Assembly (NCBI RefSeq): GCF_026242055.1
Contig: NZ_JAPJDL010000012.1
Location: 1-64,000 of the forward strand
Length of the DNA: 64,000 nt
DNA from: Lentzea sp. NEAU-D7
GTDB taxonomy: Bacteria > Actinomycetota > Actinomycetes > Mycobacteriales > Pseudonocardiaceae
Direction of reading: 5' to 3'
Positions 34,774-43,848 of the stretch are shown one piece after another (within the stretch, counting starts at the first letter, position 1; each line of letters begins with the position of its first letter). The notes under the pieces are model-generated. The model ran no database searches. It saw nothing but the letters and a program-made list of their open reading frames with translations, and was not told the origin of the DNA. Made by a program: the position numbers and the translations under genes.

Positions 34774-36275
34774 CAGCGAGCCAGTCTCGCGCGGAGGGCG
34801 GATCGGTCGATCTTCCTGGTGCGGCCCGACAGCGGTAGTTCGGGAAGGACGACGACCTCGTCGGGCAGCGCGTAGACGTCGATCAGGTCCGGCAGCGAGG
34901 CTTGGACCCGCGCGGCCAGGTCGGGGCCGGCGTCAGGGCTGGGCACGATCGCCAGCACGATCCGTTCGTCACCGATCTCGTCCGGCACGCCGATCATGAC
35001 GGCTGCCGTGACGCCCGGCAGGCGGGTGATGGCAGGTTCGTACAAGCCGGGATACACGTTGGTCCCCTTGCGGAGGATCATGTCCTTCTTCCGGCCGGTG
35101 AGCACGATCAAGTCGCCCTCCAGGCGAGCCAGATCGCCGGTGGCGTGCTCCGTCAACGGTGGCGATCCCAGATAGCCGCGGCACAGGTTGGGTCCGGACA
35201 CCATCAGCTCCCCGTCCTCGGCGACGCGTGCTCGCACGCCCGGCAGCGGCCGGCCGAGGAGGTCGCCGTCGTGCGCGAGCTTCTCCTCGGCGGTCGCGAT
35301 CGCCACCGGAAGGATCTCGGTCATGCCGTACACGGCGAGCAGATCGACCCCCGGCAACGCGGCGCGTGCACGTCGGAGCAGAGGTGGCAGGACCGGTGCG
35401 GAACCCAGCAACACCTGGCGCAGCGACCGCGGCAGCGCAACGCCGCTGTCGAGGATCGCGGCCAGGTCGGAAGGCACCAGGAAGGTGTGGGTGGCGCCCT
35501 CCAGGCCGGCCGCGAGCGCGGCGGGTTCGGCGGCAGGTGCGAACCCGTAGGGCGGCATGGACCAGTGCCCGCCCGCGATGAGCGCGGGCAGTCCCAGCAT
35601 CATCTGGTCGGTGTGCACTCGGGCGTCCACACCCAGTTCGCACCGCGTCGCCAGCACGTTCAGCGCGGCCGCGAGCGAACCCCTGGTGTGCACAACGGCT
35701 TTCGGCTCTGCCGTGGTGCCCGAGGTGAACACGACGACGGCGTCCTGGTCCGGTCGAGCGTCGGGCAGTGGCGCGTCGGCAACCGGTTTCGCGAGCCTCC
35801 GGGTGGACACCGAGCGCAGTGGCACACCGGGCAGCCACGGCCCGGATCTGATGTGCCGCACCGGCAACGCGGTGTAGTCCGGCAGGAGCACGCCTCTGCG
35901 ACGAGCCAGGGCGCGCAGTGGGCCGGGTGCGCTGGCCGCGTACAAGAGGGACTCGGCCGCCGCCCACCCCGGCCCTGCCAGTTCGGTGCGCCTCGTGAAG
36001 AGCTCCTGCCCGCCGCCGGGGTCGACGAACACCACCGTGCCGCCAGCCGCGACGGTTCCGAGAGCCAGCACGATCGCGTCGGGTCCTGGCCGTACCGAGA
36101 ACAGCATCCGGCTTCCAGGCGCAAAACCCCTCGAGCGCAACCGATGCGCTGTGCCGAGTACGCGGTCGGCCAGCTCCGCGTAGGTCATCGTCCTCCCGCG
36201 TCCGTCGGTCAGCGCGGGCCGCCGGCTGTGGCGCTCGGCCGCCTGCAACACCCCGATCAGCAGGTCATCAGCCAC
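34773..36275 (-). CDS. Adenylate-forming enzyme (ANL superfamily), OleC-like
   Basis: 500 residues from a GTG overlapping the P450 end by 8 nt. The A3 motif is 'VVVFTSGTTAEPKAVVHT', the A5-like motif 'LLAVYGMTEILPVAIATAEE', then 'GDLARLEGDLIVLTGRKKD' (A7/A8) and the A10 lysine in 'LPLSGRTRKIDRSALR'. The 'YG(A/M)TE-x-LPV' form and the order beside an OleD-like and an OleA-like gene suggest an OleC/NltC-type beta-lactone synthetase. A conventional acyl-CoA or acyl-AMP ligase remains possible. Confidence 0.72.
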   Translation of the reverse strand: MADDLLIGVLQAAERHSRRPALTDGRGRTMTYAELADRVLGTAHRLRSRGFAPGSRMLFSVRPGPDAIVLALGTVAAGGTVVFVDPGGGQELFTRRTELAGPGWAAAESLLYAASAPGPLRALARRRGVLLPDYTALPVRHIRSGPWLPGVPLRSVSTRRLAKPVADAPLPDARPDQDAVVVFTSGTTAEPKAVVHTRGSLAAALNVLATRCELGVDARVHTDQMMLGLPALIAGGHWSMPPYGFAPAAEPAALAAGLEGATHTFLVPSDLAAILDSGVALPRSLRQVLLGSAPVLPPLLRRARAALPGVDLLAVYGMTEILPVAIATAEEKLAHDGDLLGRPLPGVRARVAEDGELMVSGPNLCRGYLGSPPLTEHATGDLARLEGDLIVLTGRKKDMILRKGTNVYPGLYEPAITRLPGVTAAVMIGVPDEIGDERIVLAIVPSPDAGPDLAARVQASLPDLIDVYALPDEVVVLPELPLSGRTRKIDRSALRARLAR

Positions 36276-37404
36276 GGCGCACCACCAATCTGGAGTAGCA
36301 GGGGATCAGCACCCGTCGGGCGGCGCTGCGGTCCACAACGGACAAGGGGGCCGCGTCGAGCACGGCGCCGAGCACCGCGCGGATCTCCGCTTGAGCCAGC
36401 GGCATGCCCAGGCAGAAGTGCGGTCCCGCACCGAACCACAGCTGCCTGATCTGCGGAGGGTGCGGACGCTCCGGATCGAAGGACCCCGGCGCGTTCGCCG
36501 CCGAGATCGTCGCGATCACCACTCGGTCGCCGGCCCGCACCCGCACCCGGCCGATCCGGGAGTCCGCGGCCACGCTGCGCAGCATCACCGGCGAAGGCAC
36601 GGTCACCCGCAGCGCCTCCGCGACCGCGTCGTCGACCCGGCTCCTGTCGGCGGCCAGCCGGTCCAGCCAGCCGAAGTCGTGCAGCAACGCCACCAGCCGC
36701 GGGATGTACGACACCAGTGTCTCGGTCCCCGTGAGCACGAAGGCCGCTACCGCACCGAGTGCCTCCTCCTCGGTCAGTCCCAGCTGCCGCATCCGGCCCG
36801 GCACGGTTGCCGGGTCACCGTCGGCCCACGCCCGCGCGGCCGGCCGGGTGAGCACACCCAGCGACTGCCGGCACCGCAGCACCTGCGCGGGCGTCAGTGA
36901 CCGACGGCCCAGCCGGATCGCCGACGTGATCGCGGTACCCGCCACGTGTGCTGCCACCGCCTCGGTCGCCTCCAGTCCGACCAGCTCGCAGATCACCGCA
37001 CCCACCAGCCGCCGCACGACGGCCACCAGGTCGACCGGCCGGCCGGCTCTCAGTTCATTCCGCAACTCGTCCACCGGTGCGTCGAGGACCGCCCCGCACA
37101 GGTCGGACACGCTGCGCGGTGTGAACAACCCGGACAGCTTGCGCCGGAGGTCGCCGTGCGCCGCGCCTTCCATGTTCAGCAACACGGTCGGGCCCACCAC
37201 AGGCGTCCACAGGTCCGCGGGCGACCCGGGTCCGGTCTTGGTGAAGTGCGCCGGGTCGTTGAGCACTTCCTTCGCGAGAGCGGCGTCGCTGACCACGACC
37301 CCCACCCGCGGTACGCGGATCACCGGTGCGATGCGGCCGACGGCGCGGACCAAGGGGTAGGCGACCGGGTGCGCGGCCAGGTGGAGCTTCAACTCCCAGC
37401 TCAT
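36268..37404 (-). CDS. Cytochrome P450
   Basis: 378 residues. The heme loop is 'FGAGPHFCLGMPLAQAEIR' with the thiolate Cys at about residue 331. The I-helix is 'FVLTGTETLVSYI' and the K-helix E-x-x-R 'EALR' is in 'VDDAVAEALRVTVP'. Length and soluble start (MSWELKLHLAAHPVAYPLV) are typical of bacterial class I P450s that need a separate ferredoxin and reductase, neither of which is adjacent. Start and stop overlap its neighbours (ATGA with the GT2, 8 nt with the adenylate enzyme). It probably hydroxylates the operon product. Confidence 0.87.
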   Translation of the reverse strand: MSWELKLHLAAHPVAYPLVRAVGRIAPVIRVPRVGVVVSDAALAKEVLNDPAHFTKTGPGSPADLWTPVVGPTVLLNMEGAAHGDLRRKLSGLFTPRSVSDLCGAVLDAPVDELRNELRAGRPVDLVAVVRRLVGAVICELVGLEATEAVAAHVAGTAITSAIRLGRRSLTPAQVLRCRQSLGVLTRPAARAWADGDPATVPGRMRQLGLTEEEALGAVAAFVLTGTETLVSYIPRLVALLHDFGWLDRLAADRSRVDDAVAEALRVTVPSPVMLRSVAADSRIGRVRVRAGDRVVIATISAANAPGSFDPERPHPPQIRQLWFGAGPHFCLGMPLAQAEIRAVLGAVLDAAPLSVVDRSAARRVLIPCYSRLVVRRG

Positions 37405-38150
37405 CGAATGTCCACGACATCCGGTCGGTAGCGGTGGTCGGCGTACCAAGCGAGCGTTTTGCGCAACCCCCACGCCCGTGCCCGCCGCGACGAGCCGTGG
37501 ACGACCACGTCCCGCCGCCGCCCGTACGCCGTGGTGTGCAGGCGAACCGCGTTTACGAGGGCACGGTCCTCGTGCAGGTCCTCGATCTTCGACCGCGGGA
37601 ACCCGCCGGCGAGCACGTACAACTCTGCCGTGATCGCCATGTTGCAGCCGGGCGTCATCACGTACGGCCCCAGGTAGCGGGGACCCCGGTTGCCGGACCT
37701 CATCTTGCCGAACACCGAGGCGACCTCGACGGCGACGATGAGCACCCACCGCGTGACGGCCCGAACCCCTTCGTCCTTGCGCGGCAAGAGCTGTCCTGAC
37801 ACCAGACGAAGTCCGCTTCCCAGCGCGGCCTTGATCCGGACCGTCCAGTCAGGTGCCGGCAGGCAGTCGGCGTCCGTGCGCGCCAGCCATCGCGCCCCGC
37901 GGGCGACCGCGTGGCGCATCCCGGTGTCCGCCGCCGCGCCGGTGCCCTTCTGCGGCTCGTGCACGACTTCCAGCCGCAGCCCCGGATTCTCCCTGTGGAA
38001 CCGCCGCACCAGGTCCACTGTGGAATCGGTCGAGCCGTTGTCCACCACGACCAGCGTGAAGTCCTGGTCTTCCTGCGCCGCAAGAGATCTCAGCGTCGCG
38101 ACGATGGAGCGTTCCTCGTTGTAAGCCGGCACGACCACCCACAGGCTCAC
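37401..38150 (-). CDS. Glycosyltransferase family 2
   Basis: 249 residues from a GTG overlapping the ketosynthase stop (GTGA). GT-A landmarks are 'LWVVVPAYNEERSIVATLRS', 'LVVVDNGSTDSTVDLV', the metal-binding 'LARTDADCLPAPDW' and 'FPRSKIEDLHEDRALVNAV'. One weak hydrophobic stretch (RWVLIVAVEVASVFG) may bind membrane. It likely transfers a sugar from a nucleotide donor onto the lipid or hydroxy acid made by the flanking enzymes. The acceptor is unknown. A GT2 inside an OleA/C/D-like operon is unusual. Confidence 0.8.
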   Translation of the reverse strand: MSLWVVVPAYNEERSIVATLRSLAAQEDQDFTLVVVDNGSTDSTVDLVRRFHRENPGLRLEVVHEPQKGTGAAADTGMRHAVARGARWLARTDADCLPAPDWTVRIKAALGSGLRLVSGQLLPRKDEGVRAVTRWVLIVAVEVASVFGKMRSGNRGPRYLGPYVMTPGCNMAITAELYVLAGGFPRSKIEDLHEDRALVNAVRLHTTAYGRRRDVVVHGSSRRARAWGLRKTLAWYADHRYRPDVVDIR

Positions 38151-39133
38151 AGCCGCACCACCACGAGACCGAGGCTCACTCCACCGGCCAGGCCCACCAA
38201 CGCGACGAGGTCGCCAGGACCGCAACGGCCCATGCGCTGCGCGGTGACCAGTTGCAGGGGCAGGCTCGCGGATGCCACGTTGCCGTGCTCGGGCAGCGTC
38301 ACCACCAGCTTGTCGCGCGGCACGCCCGCGCCCTCGGCGAAGATCTCCAGGTAGGGCAACGACACCTGGTGCACGCATGCAACCGCGAAGTCGTCCCACG
38401 TCAGATCGAGGCCGCGGAGGGCGTCGTCGAGGACGTCGCGGCCCAGGTGCAGGAAAGCGTCCTTGAGCCGCGGACCGTCCATGTCGAAGTAGGTGAACTC
38501 CGGATCGCGCGGATGCCGGGATCCGCCGCCGGGGAGGGTGCCGACGTCCCACCACGTCGAGTCCGCGGTGAACGCACTGCCCAGCACGCCGGCATCACCG
38601 GCGGTGAGCAGCAGGGCCGCGCCTGCGTCGGACAGCGTGTATCCGGGGAAGGCACGCCGGAACTGCGCAGGATTCGCCACGTTCCAGCGCACGGCCCGCG
38701 ATGGTGACTCGCCGCTTGTGACGAGAACGGTGCGGTAACGACCCGTCGCGATCAAGGCGTCGGCGACCTCGATCGCGTTGAGCACGCTGTTGCAGGCGTT
38801 CTTGACGTCCATCACGGGGCAGTGCAGCTCGAGCTTCGCCGCGACGATGTGGGCGGTCGCCGGTTCCACCATGTCCTGACTGGCGGAGGCGAACAGGAGC
38901 AGGTCGATGTCCGCTGGCTGGGTTCCGGTGTCCGCCAGCAGCTTGCGCGCTGCCGCCACCGCCAGGTCGGACGCCTGCTCGTCATCGCGCATCACGTGCC
39001 GTGACCGAATACCGGTCAACCGGCCGATGAGCCCCGGCGGCGGAGTGAACGGTCCCAGACGCCGCTCCACCTCTTCCGTGCTCAGCCGCGTCTCGGGCAG
39101 ATGGACGGCCACACCGGCCAACCGTGTGCTCAC
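38147..39133 (-). CDS. 3-oxoacyl-ACP synthase III (KAS III) / OleA-like thiolase
   Basis: 328 residues from a GTG preceded by AGGAGGTGCAGGA. The catalytic triad is visible: Cys114 in 'VKNACNSVLNAIEVADAL', His255 in 'VACVHQVSLPYLEIF' and Asn285 in 'LPEHGNVASASLPLQL'. FabH-type enzymes condense acyl-CoA with malonyl-ACP. OleA homologues of the same fold and size condense two acyl-CoAs head to head. An acidic residue at 90 ('SQDMVEPATAH') sits roughly where OleA has its base, but alignment is needed. It is the first gene of the operon and the company of OleC- and OleD-like genes favours the OleA role. Confidence 0.75.
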   Translation of the reverse strand: MSTRLAGVAVHLPETRLSTEEVERRLGPFTPPPGLIGRLTGIRSRHVMRDDEQASDLAVAAARKLLADTGTQPADIDLLLFASASQDMVEPATAHIVAAKLELHCPVMDVKNACNSVLNAIEVADALIATGRYRTVLVTSGESPSRAVRWNVANPAQFRRAFPGYTLSDAGAALLLTAGDAGVLGSAFTADSTWWDVGTLPGGGSRHPRDPEFTYFDMDGPRLKDAFLHLGRDVLDDALRGLDLTWDDFAVACVHQVSLPYLEIFAEGAGVPRDKLVVTLPEHGNVASASLPLQLVTAQRMGRCGPGDLVALVGLAGGVSLGLVVVRL

Positions 39134-39301
39134 TCCTGCACCTCCTGCGTGCACGTTATATGTGGTGGCTCGGAGCGACGTCGGTAGAACTACTCGGATG
39201 ACAAGGCAGGTGTAATGGCTGCGGTAGCAGACCACCGACCGCGCCCGAGACGGATCTGGACAGCTGCGCACGGAGAGTGATTGGATCAATGCGCACGGTT
39301 T

Positions 39302-39315
39302 TTACAACGTTGTAA
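39302..39315. promoter_or_regulatory. LacI-type operator upstream of the GH43 gene
   Basis: TTACAACGTTGTAA is a perfect 14-bp palindrome with the central CpG typical of LacI-family operators, 20 nt before the GH43 start. It is likely a sugar-responsive repressor site. It is also 168 nt upstream of the divergent KAS III operon. Confidence 0.65.
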
Positions 39316-39335
39316 CCCTGTGGATTGGACGAGAC

Positions 39336-40820
39336 GTGACGTCAAAGATCGTCTTAGCGGCCTTGACCCTCTCACTGCTCGGAAGCGTGCCCGCTGTGGC
39401 CTCGTCCGCGGCGGCCGTGCCCGACTTCTCGACAGCGGAGGCCGGCAACCCGTTCGTGGACGGGTGGTACGCCGACCCGGACGTCGCGGTCTACGACAAC
39501 AAGTACTGGGTCTTTCCCACGTCGTCGCGACCGTACGACGAGCAGACGTACCTCGACGCCTTCTCCTCGACCGACCTCGTCAACTGGACCAAGCACCCCG
39601 ACGTCCTCACCACCGCGAACGTCTCCTGGGCACGCCGAGCCGTCTGGGCGCCCGCTCCCGTGCAGCGAAACGGCAGGTACTACCTGTACTTCAGCGCGAA
39701 CGACATCCAGAGCAACTCCGAACTGGGCGGCATCGGCGTCGCGGTCGCCGACCGGCCGGAGGGCCCGTACCTGGACGCGATCGGCAAGCCGTTGATCAGC
39801 CAGTTCGTCAACGGAGCGCAGCCCATCGACCAGGACGTGTTCATCGACACCGATGGCCAGGCGTACATGTACTACGGCGGCTGGGGACACGCCAACGTGG
39901 TCAAGCTCAACGCGGACATGACCAGTCTCGGCCAGTTCGCCGACGGCAGCACGTACCAGGAGATCACCCCGGCGAACTTCACCGAGGGTTCGCAGATGTT
40001 CAAGCGGAACGGCAAGTACTACTTCATGTGGTCCGAGGACGGCTGGACCGGACCGAACTACGCGGTGTCGTACGCGATCTCCGACTCGCCCACCGGACCG
40101 TTCACCAAGATCAGCCGCGTGCTGAGCCAGGACGCCGCCGTCGCAAGGGGTTCCGGCCACAACTCGGTGATCAACGTGCCCGGCACGGACATCTGGTACA
40201 TCGTCTACCACCGGCGCCCGCTGAGCCGCTCGGGCGCCAACGACAGGCAGGTCGCCTACGACCGGATGACCTTCAACGCCGACGGCACCGTCCAGCCGGT
40301 GACCATGCGGGTGAAGGACAACTTCGACGACGACAACTCCGTCGGCTGGACCACGCACGGCGGCACCTGGTCGGTGACCGGGGGCCGGTACGAGACCGGG
40401 ACCTCGTTCGGCGGGAAGTCGTTGCTGGACACGAACTTCTCGAACTTCGTGCAGGACGCCGACATCACCCCGAAGTCCGCCGCCGGCGACAGCGGGGTCG
40501 TGTTCCGCGTGACGCAGGCGACCACCGGGACGGACGCCTACCGCGGCTACTACGCCGGGATCACCGGCAGCGGACGGGTCGTGCTCGGCAAGGCCGACAA
40601 CAACTGGACGCAGCTCGCGTCAGCCGCCGTGCCCGTCCGGCCGAACACCCGGCACCACCTGCGGGTGGAGGCGATCGGCTCGGCCATCAAGGTGTACGTC
40701 GGCGACATGGCGACGCCGAAGATCTCCGTGACCGACACCAGCTTCTCCAATGGTGCCAACGGTGTGCGCGTCTTCAACACGGCTGCGGGCTTCGACAACT
40801 TCGCGGTCGCGCACCGGTGA
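39336..40820 (+). CDS. Secreted GH43 glycoside hydrolase with C-terminal lectin-like domain
   Basis: 494 residues from a GTG. The signal peptide ends near 'ASSAAAVPD'. The five-bladed propeller carries the GH43 acids: base Asp in 'GWYADPDVAVYDNKYWVF', pKa-modulating Asp in 'PIDQDVFIDTDG' and acid Glu in 'PANFTEGSQMFKRNGKYYF'. From about residue 330 a jelly-roll domain ('DNFDDDNSVGWTTHGGTWSV' to the end) resembles LamG/DUF1080-type modules. GH43 enzymes act on arabinan, xylan or related polysaccharides. The precise bond is not readable. A LacI-type operator precedes it, and a 7-bp CCGGTGA/TCACCGG hairpin (40814-40830) overlaps its stop. Confidence 0.85.
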   Translation: MTSKIVLAALTLSLLGSVPAVASSAAAVPDFSTAEAGNPFVDGWYADPDVAVYDNKYWVFPTSSRPYDEQTYLDAFSSTDLVNWTKHPDVLTTANVSWARRAVWAPAPVQRNGRYYLYFSANDIQSNSELGGIGVAVADRPEGPYLDAIGKPLISQFVNGAQPIDQDVFIDTDGQAYMYYGGWGHANVVKLNADMTSLGQFADGSTYQEITPANFTEGSQMFKRNGKYYFMWSEDGWTGPNYAVSYAISDSPTGPFTKISRVLSQDAAVARGSGHNSVINVPGTDIWYIVYHRRPLSRSGANDRQVAYDRMTFNADGTVQPVTMRVKDNFDDDNSVGWTTHGGTWSVTGGRYETGTSFGGKSLLDTNFSNFVQDADITPKSAAGDSGVVFRVTQATTGTDAYRGYYAGITGSGRVVLGKADNNWTQLASAAVPVRPNTRHHLRVEAIGSAIKVYVGDMATPKISVTDTSFSNGANGVRVFNTAAGFDNFAVAHR

Positions 40821-41169
40821 CGCTCACCGGGGGACGGTGCGGGGCGACTTCGCCGCCCGGCTGACCGCGACGTTGGGCAGGTCAGGTTCACTCGCCGCCC
40901 GACCAGCCGGGCGCCCGGCTGACCGATCACCATGACGTCGGACATGTCGAAGTACGGTGTCTGGCAGCCGAGAACCCGTCGTGAGGTTGCCGACGCGTCC
41001 ACGGCGAACTCGCACTCCTGGGCATCGCAATCGCCTGCCCTCCATCGGCACACTCGCTGATTTCACGCCGAGCCTCTGCGTCCGGTCCAGCAGTGCGGAC
41101 ATCTCGTTCACGCGTCGACGGCGGTGGAGGCTGCCGCGAAGTGGAGAGAACCGGGTCATCGCGGTGGTG
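40821..41169. other. Convergent intergenic stretch without recognisable gene
   Basis: 349 nt between the GH43 stop and the convergent lipase-like stop. Apart from the short hairpin at its left edge, I see no ribosome binding site with a credible frame, no RNA gene and no repeat. Open frames here have no protein-like character. Confidence 0.4.
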
Positions 41170-42330
41170 TCACGAGGTTTCGAAGAGCACTTCGGGGTAC
41201 CGCTCCGCCAGGCCGTCGAACGCGGCCGGCCGGTCCTTGAGGTGGCGGTCGAAGAACGCCAGCGAGCAGGCAGTCACGATGTCGTGCGCCCTGTTCTTGT
41301 CGATCGGTCCGGTGACGCCGAGCCATCGGGTGAGCGGGGACAGCAGCGCCGCGTCGGAGAAGTCCTGGTGGTACATCCCGGGCACCCGCACCAGGTACGC
41401 ATCGCCGGACATGTCGAACACCGCGCGGATGGTGTCGAGAGTCCGGTCGATGTCCGCCTGTCGCCACCCCTCGCGCCGCATCGTGCCGGCATCGCGGGTG
41501 AGCCACATCGTGGGCTGGGACAAGCCTGATCGGACCACGCCGGGCGGCATCCAGACGTCCATCGGGAGGCAGGCGCGGAAACGGGACTCCTGCCGGCAGG
41601 CTTCGGCGGCGACCTCGCCACCGAGCGACAGTCCGAAGATGCCCGCACGGGAGACGTCCAGCCGTCCGGTGAGGATGCCGGTGGGGTCGGCGTGGTTCAG
41701 CGCGGTCAGCTGGTCGAGCGTGAAGACCGCGTCCTGGGCGAGGAACGGGACCACGACGTCGACGAAGTCGTTGTCGAGCATGCGGGAGTCGAGCGTCACC
41801 AGCCGTCCGTCCGGGAACCGCACGCCGGCGGCCGCGTGCGGGTGGTCGATGGCCGCGACGACGTAGCCGCGCGACACCAGTTCCTCGACCTGCCAGGTGT
41901 TGTGCTGCCGATAGCCGCCCCGGCCGGGCGAGAAGATCAGCACCGGGAAGCTCTGCCCGACACCGGCCACCGGCGCGCACGGGACCGCGTTCGTGGAGAC
42001 GTGCTCGAGCGGCCGCAGGAGAAAGCGCGGCAGTTCGAGCAGCTTCGCCAACGGGGCGAGAACCTCGGCGTCGGGAACGTACGGCGCCGGTGAGGCCGAT
42101 GCGGGACATGTTGCCGGGTACCAGATCTGCACGACCAGCTCACGGCGGTCAGCAGGATCGGCGGTGAAGAGGTCGGGGCGGTCGTCGTCCACCCAGTGGT
42201 GGGTGATCGTGCCGACCTCGTACGGCCCGGACGGACGTGGAAGCCGGAAAATCCGGACAGCCGACGGCAACGCCACACCGATCGCCATCGCGATCGCGCC
42301 GAGAGCCACGGCGAACAGCCGCGCCGTCAC
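41170..42330 (-). CDS. PAF-acetylhydrolase-like alpha/beta hydrolase, membrane-anchored or secreted
   Basis: 386 residues from a GTG at 42330. The N-terminal helix 'LFAVALGAIAMAIGVALPSA' is a signal or anchor. It is followed by 'LPRPSGPYEVGTITHHWVDD', 'VVQIWYPA' and 'FPVLIFSPGRGGYRQHNTWQ', a layout shared with platelet-activating-factor acetylhydrolase and chlorophyllase-like lipases. The nucleophile elbow is 'AGIFGLSLGGEVAAEACR' (G-L-S-L-G) and a late His lies in 'VPGMYHQDFSD'. The frame remains open upstream to 42465, but that part is low-complexity. It probably hydrolyses short acyl esters outside the membrane. Confidence 0.75.
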   Translation of the reverse strand: MTARLFAVALGAIAMAIGVALPSAVRIFRLPRPSGPYEVGTITHHWVDDDRPDLFTADPADRRELVVQIWYPATCPASASPAPYVPDAEVLAPLAKLLELPRFLLRPLEHVSTNAVPCAPVAGVGQSFPVLIFSPGRGGYRQHNTWQVEELVSRGYVVAAIDHPHAAAGVRFPDGRLVTLDSRMLDNDFVDVVVPFLAQDAVFTLDQLTALNHADPTGILTGRLDVSRAGIFGLSLGGEVAAEACRQESRFRACLPMDVWMPPGVVRSGLSQPTMWLTRDAGTMRREGWRQADIDRTLDTIRAVFDMSGDAYLVRVPGMYHQDFSDAALLSPLTRWLGVTGPIDKNRAHDIVTACSLAFFDRHLKDRPAAFDGLAERYPEVLFETS

Positions 42331-42565
42331 CTGCGGGCGGCCAGGTGCGCTCGGAACCGGTCGGCCGGTTCCTGCGGCATGCGGCCGATCGGCGGACCGA
42401 CGGTGGCCGCGGCCGCTCCTCTTCCCGGATGCAGGTGGATCATCGGCGCCGGTGGCGAGTGCCACCGGCGTTGTTCGGGACCATGAAAGAGCACGTCTTC
42501 CACGATCTGACGTTCACCGATCTCCGGCCAGGGACCGTGGACCTGACGTGAACGGACCGATGTGC

Positions 42566-43738
42566 TCAGCCCTGGCGGTGACGGGGCCAGACGACCACGT
42601 AGCTGGAGTAGGACCGGTATGCGCCGCCGGCGACGTCGCCGCGATCGCTGATCTTCTCTGCCCAGGCGCGCTCGTGGTCGGCAGGTGTCGGCAACGGGGT
42701 GGGACGGCCTGCCCGGTCCCAGCGAACAGCGGCCGTGTCCCCGTCCGGTGACCGGTCATAGGCCCCGACAGCGACCCCGTGGCCGTTCACGTCGCCAGCG
42801 GACGCAGACGCATCACCTGACGGCGGCAGCAGATCGACCACACCGCCGCGCCGGTAGTCCCACCGCTGCGCACCACCCGCGTACAGACGCCCGACCACCG
42901 AACCACCGCGGCCGGCGATGGCCAGCACCTGGGCCTCCTCGGCCAGCGAGGTGAGCCGCCCCGCCCGGTCCCAGCGCACGGCGAGCTCACGGTGGGTGTT
43001 GCCGTACACCATGCCGACGGCTGTGCCGTCGTCGGCGAGCCCGACCACCTCGTCGCGGTCACCGCCCAGGTTGGCCAGTGCCGTCGCGCGCCCGGCGCGG
43101 TCCCAGCGGACAGCGCGGTTCGCGCCGGTCGAGTCGAAGTACGTGCCGATCGCCTCGCTGTGCCGGTTGAGCGCCAACCCGATGACGCTCCGCGCGCCGG
43201 GCGGCGCGTCCAGCACCGTCAGGCGACCCGCCGAGTCCCACAGGACGGCGGTGCTGCCCTCCACCTGGGTCTCGTTGGGGGACGACACCCCGATGACCGT
43301 GCCCGCGTCGTTGACGTCGTAGGCGATGGAGTTCACGTCACCCGCCAGGACGCCGAGGTCGTGGACACCGCCCTGCGAGTCCCAGCGCACGGCACGCACA
43401 TACCCGTCGGGGCGTTGGGAATACCCCACGACGTCGCCGCGCCGGTTGATCGCGTGCGCGTCGTGGAAGCGACCACCCAGGCCGTCGAGCTCGGTGAGTT
43501 CGCCCGCGAGGTTCCACCGCAGTGCGCGGGCCGGCGCGAGCGACTGCGGCAGCGTGGCGCTGCCGATGACGATCCCGTCGTCGTTGATGCCCTTCAGCCA
43601 CGTGTGCTGGTATCCCGGTGGTGGGAGCAGCACGACCGGCTGCGAGGTCTGGCCGGCGAAAGCCGCGGTGGGCGGGATCGAGGCGATCAACCAGCCCGTC
43701 ACGGCGATGGACAACGCGGTGCGCATCGTTCTCTTCAT
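42566..43738 (-). CDS. Secreted HAF-repeat protein
   Basis: 390 residues with a signal peptide (MKRTMRTALSIAVTG...PTAAFAG). The mature protein consists of about seven copies of a 40-50 residue unit of the form 'hx-I-N-x-x-G-x-V-V-G ... A-V-R-W-D-x-x-G-x-x-x-x-L', for example 'AINRRGDVVGYSQRPDG' and 'AVRWDRAGRATALANLGG'. This is the HAF-repeat pattern and should fold as a beta-propeller. The function is unknown. Extracellular carbohydrate or surface interaction is a guess. It stands alone. Confidence 0.72.
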   Translation of the reverse strand: MKRTMRTALSIAVTGWLIASIPPTAAFAGQTSQPVVLLPPPGYQHTWLKGINDDGIVIGSATLPQSLAPARALRWNLAGELTELDGLGGRFHDAHAINRRGDVVGYSQRPDGYVRAVRWDSQGGVHDLGVLAGDVNSIAYDVNDAGTVIGVSSPNETQVEGSTAVLWDSAGRLTVLDAPPGARSVIGLALNRHSEAIGTYFDSTGANRAVRWDRAGRATALANLGGDRDEVVGLADDGTAVGMVYGNTHRELAVRWDRAGRLTSLAEEAQVLAIAGRGGSVVGRLYAGGAQRWDYRRGGVVDLLPPSGDASASAGDVNGHGVAVGAYDRSPDGDTAAVRWDRAGRPTPLPTPADHERAWAEKISDRGDVAGGAYRSYSSYVVVWPRHRQG

Positions 43739-43848
43739 GGTGACCCTCCTCGTACCTGTGAGATCCGAGTGTCAGGTCGGTGAAGGCCGGGCTCCACGGC
43801 CGTTGGACGCACTCGTCCGGGTCCAAAAGTCCCTGCGGCCGAATCCTT

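Noticed and set aside
42483..42551. 22-codon frame MKEHVFHDLTFTDLRPGTVD-LT
   Set aside because: No convincing ribosome binding site and no conserved pattern. Length is within chance for this composition.
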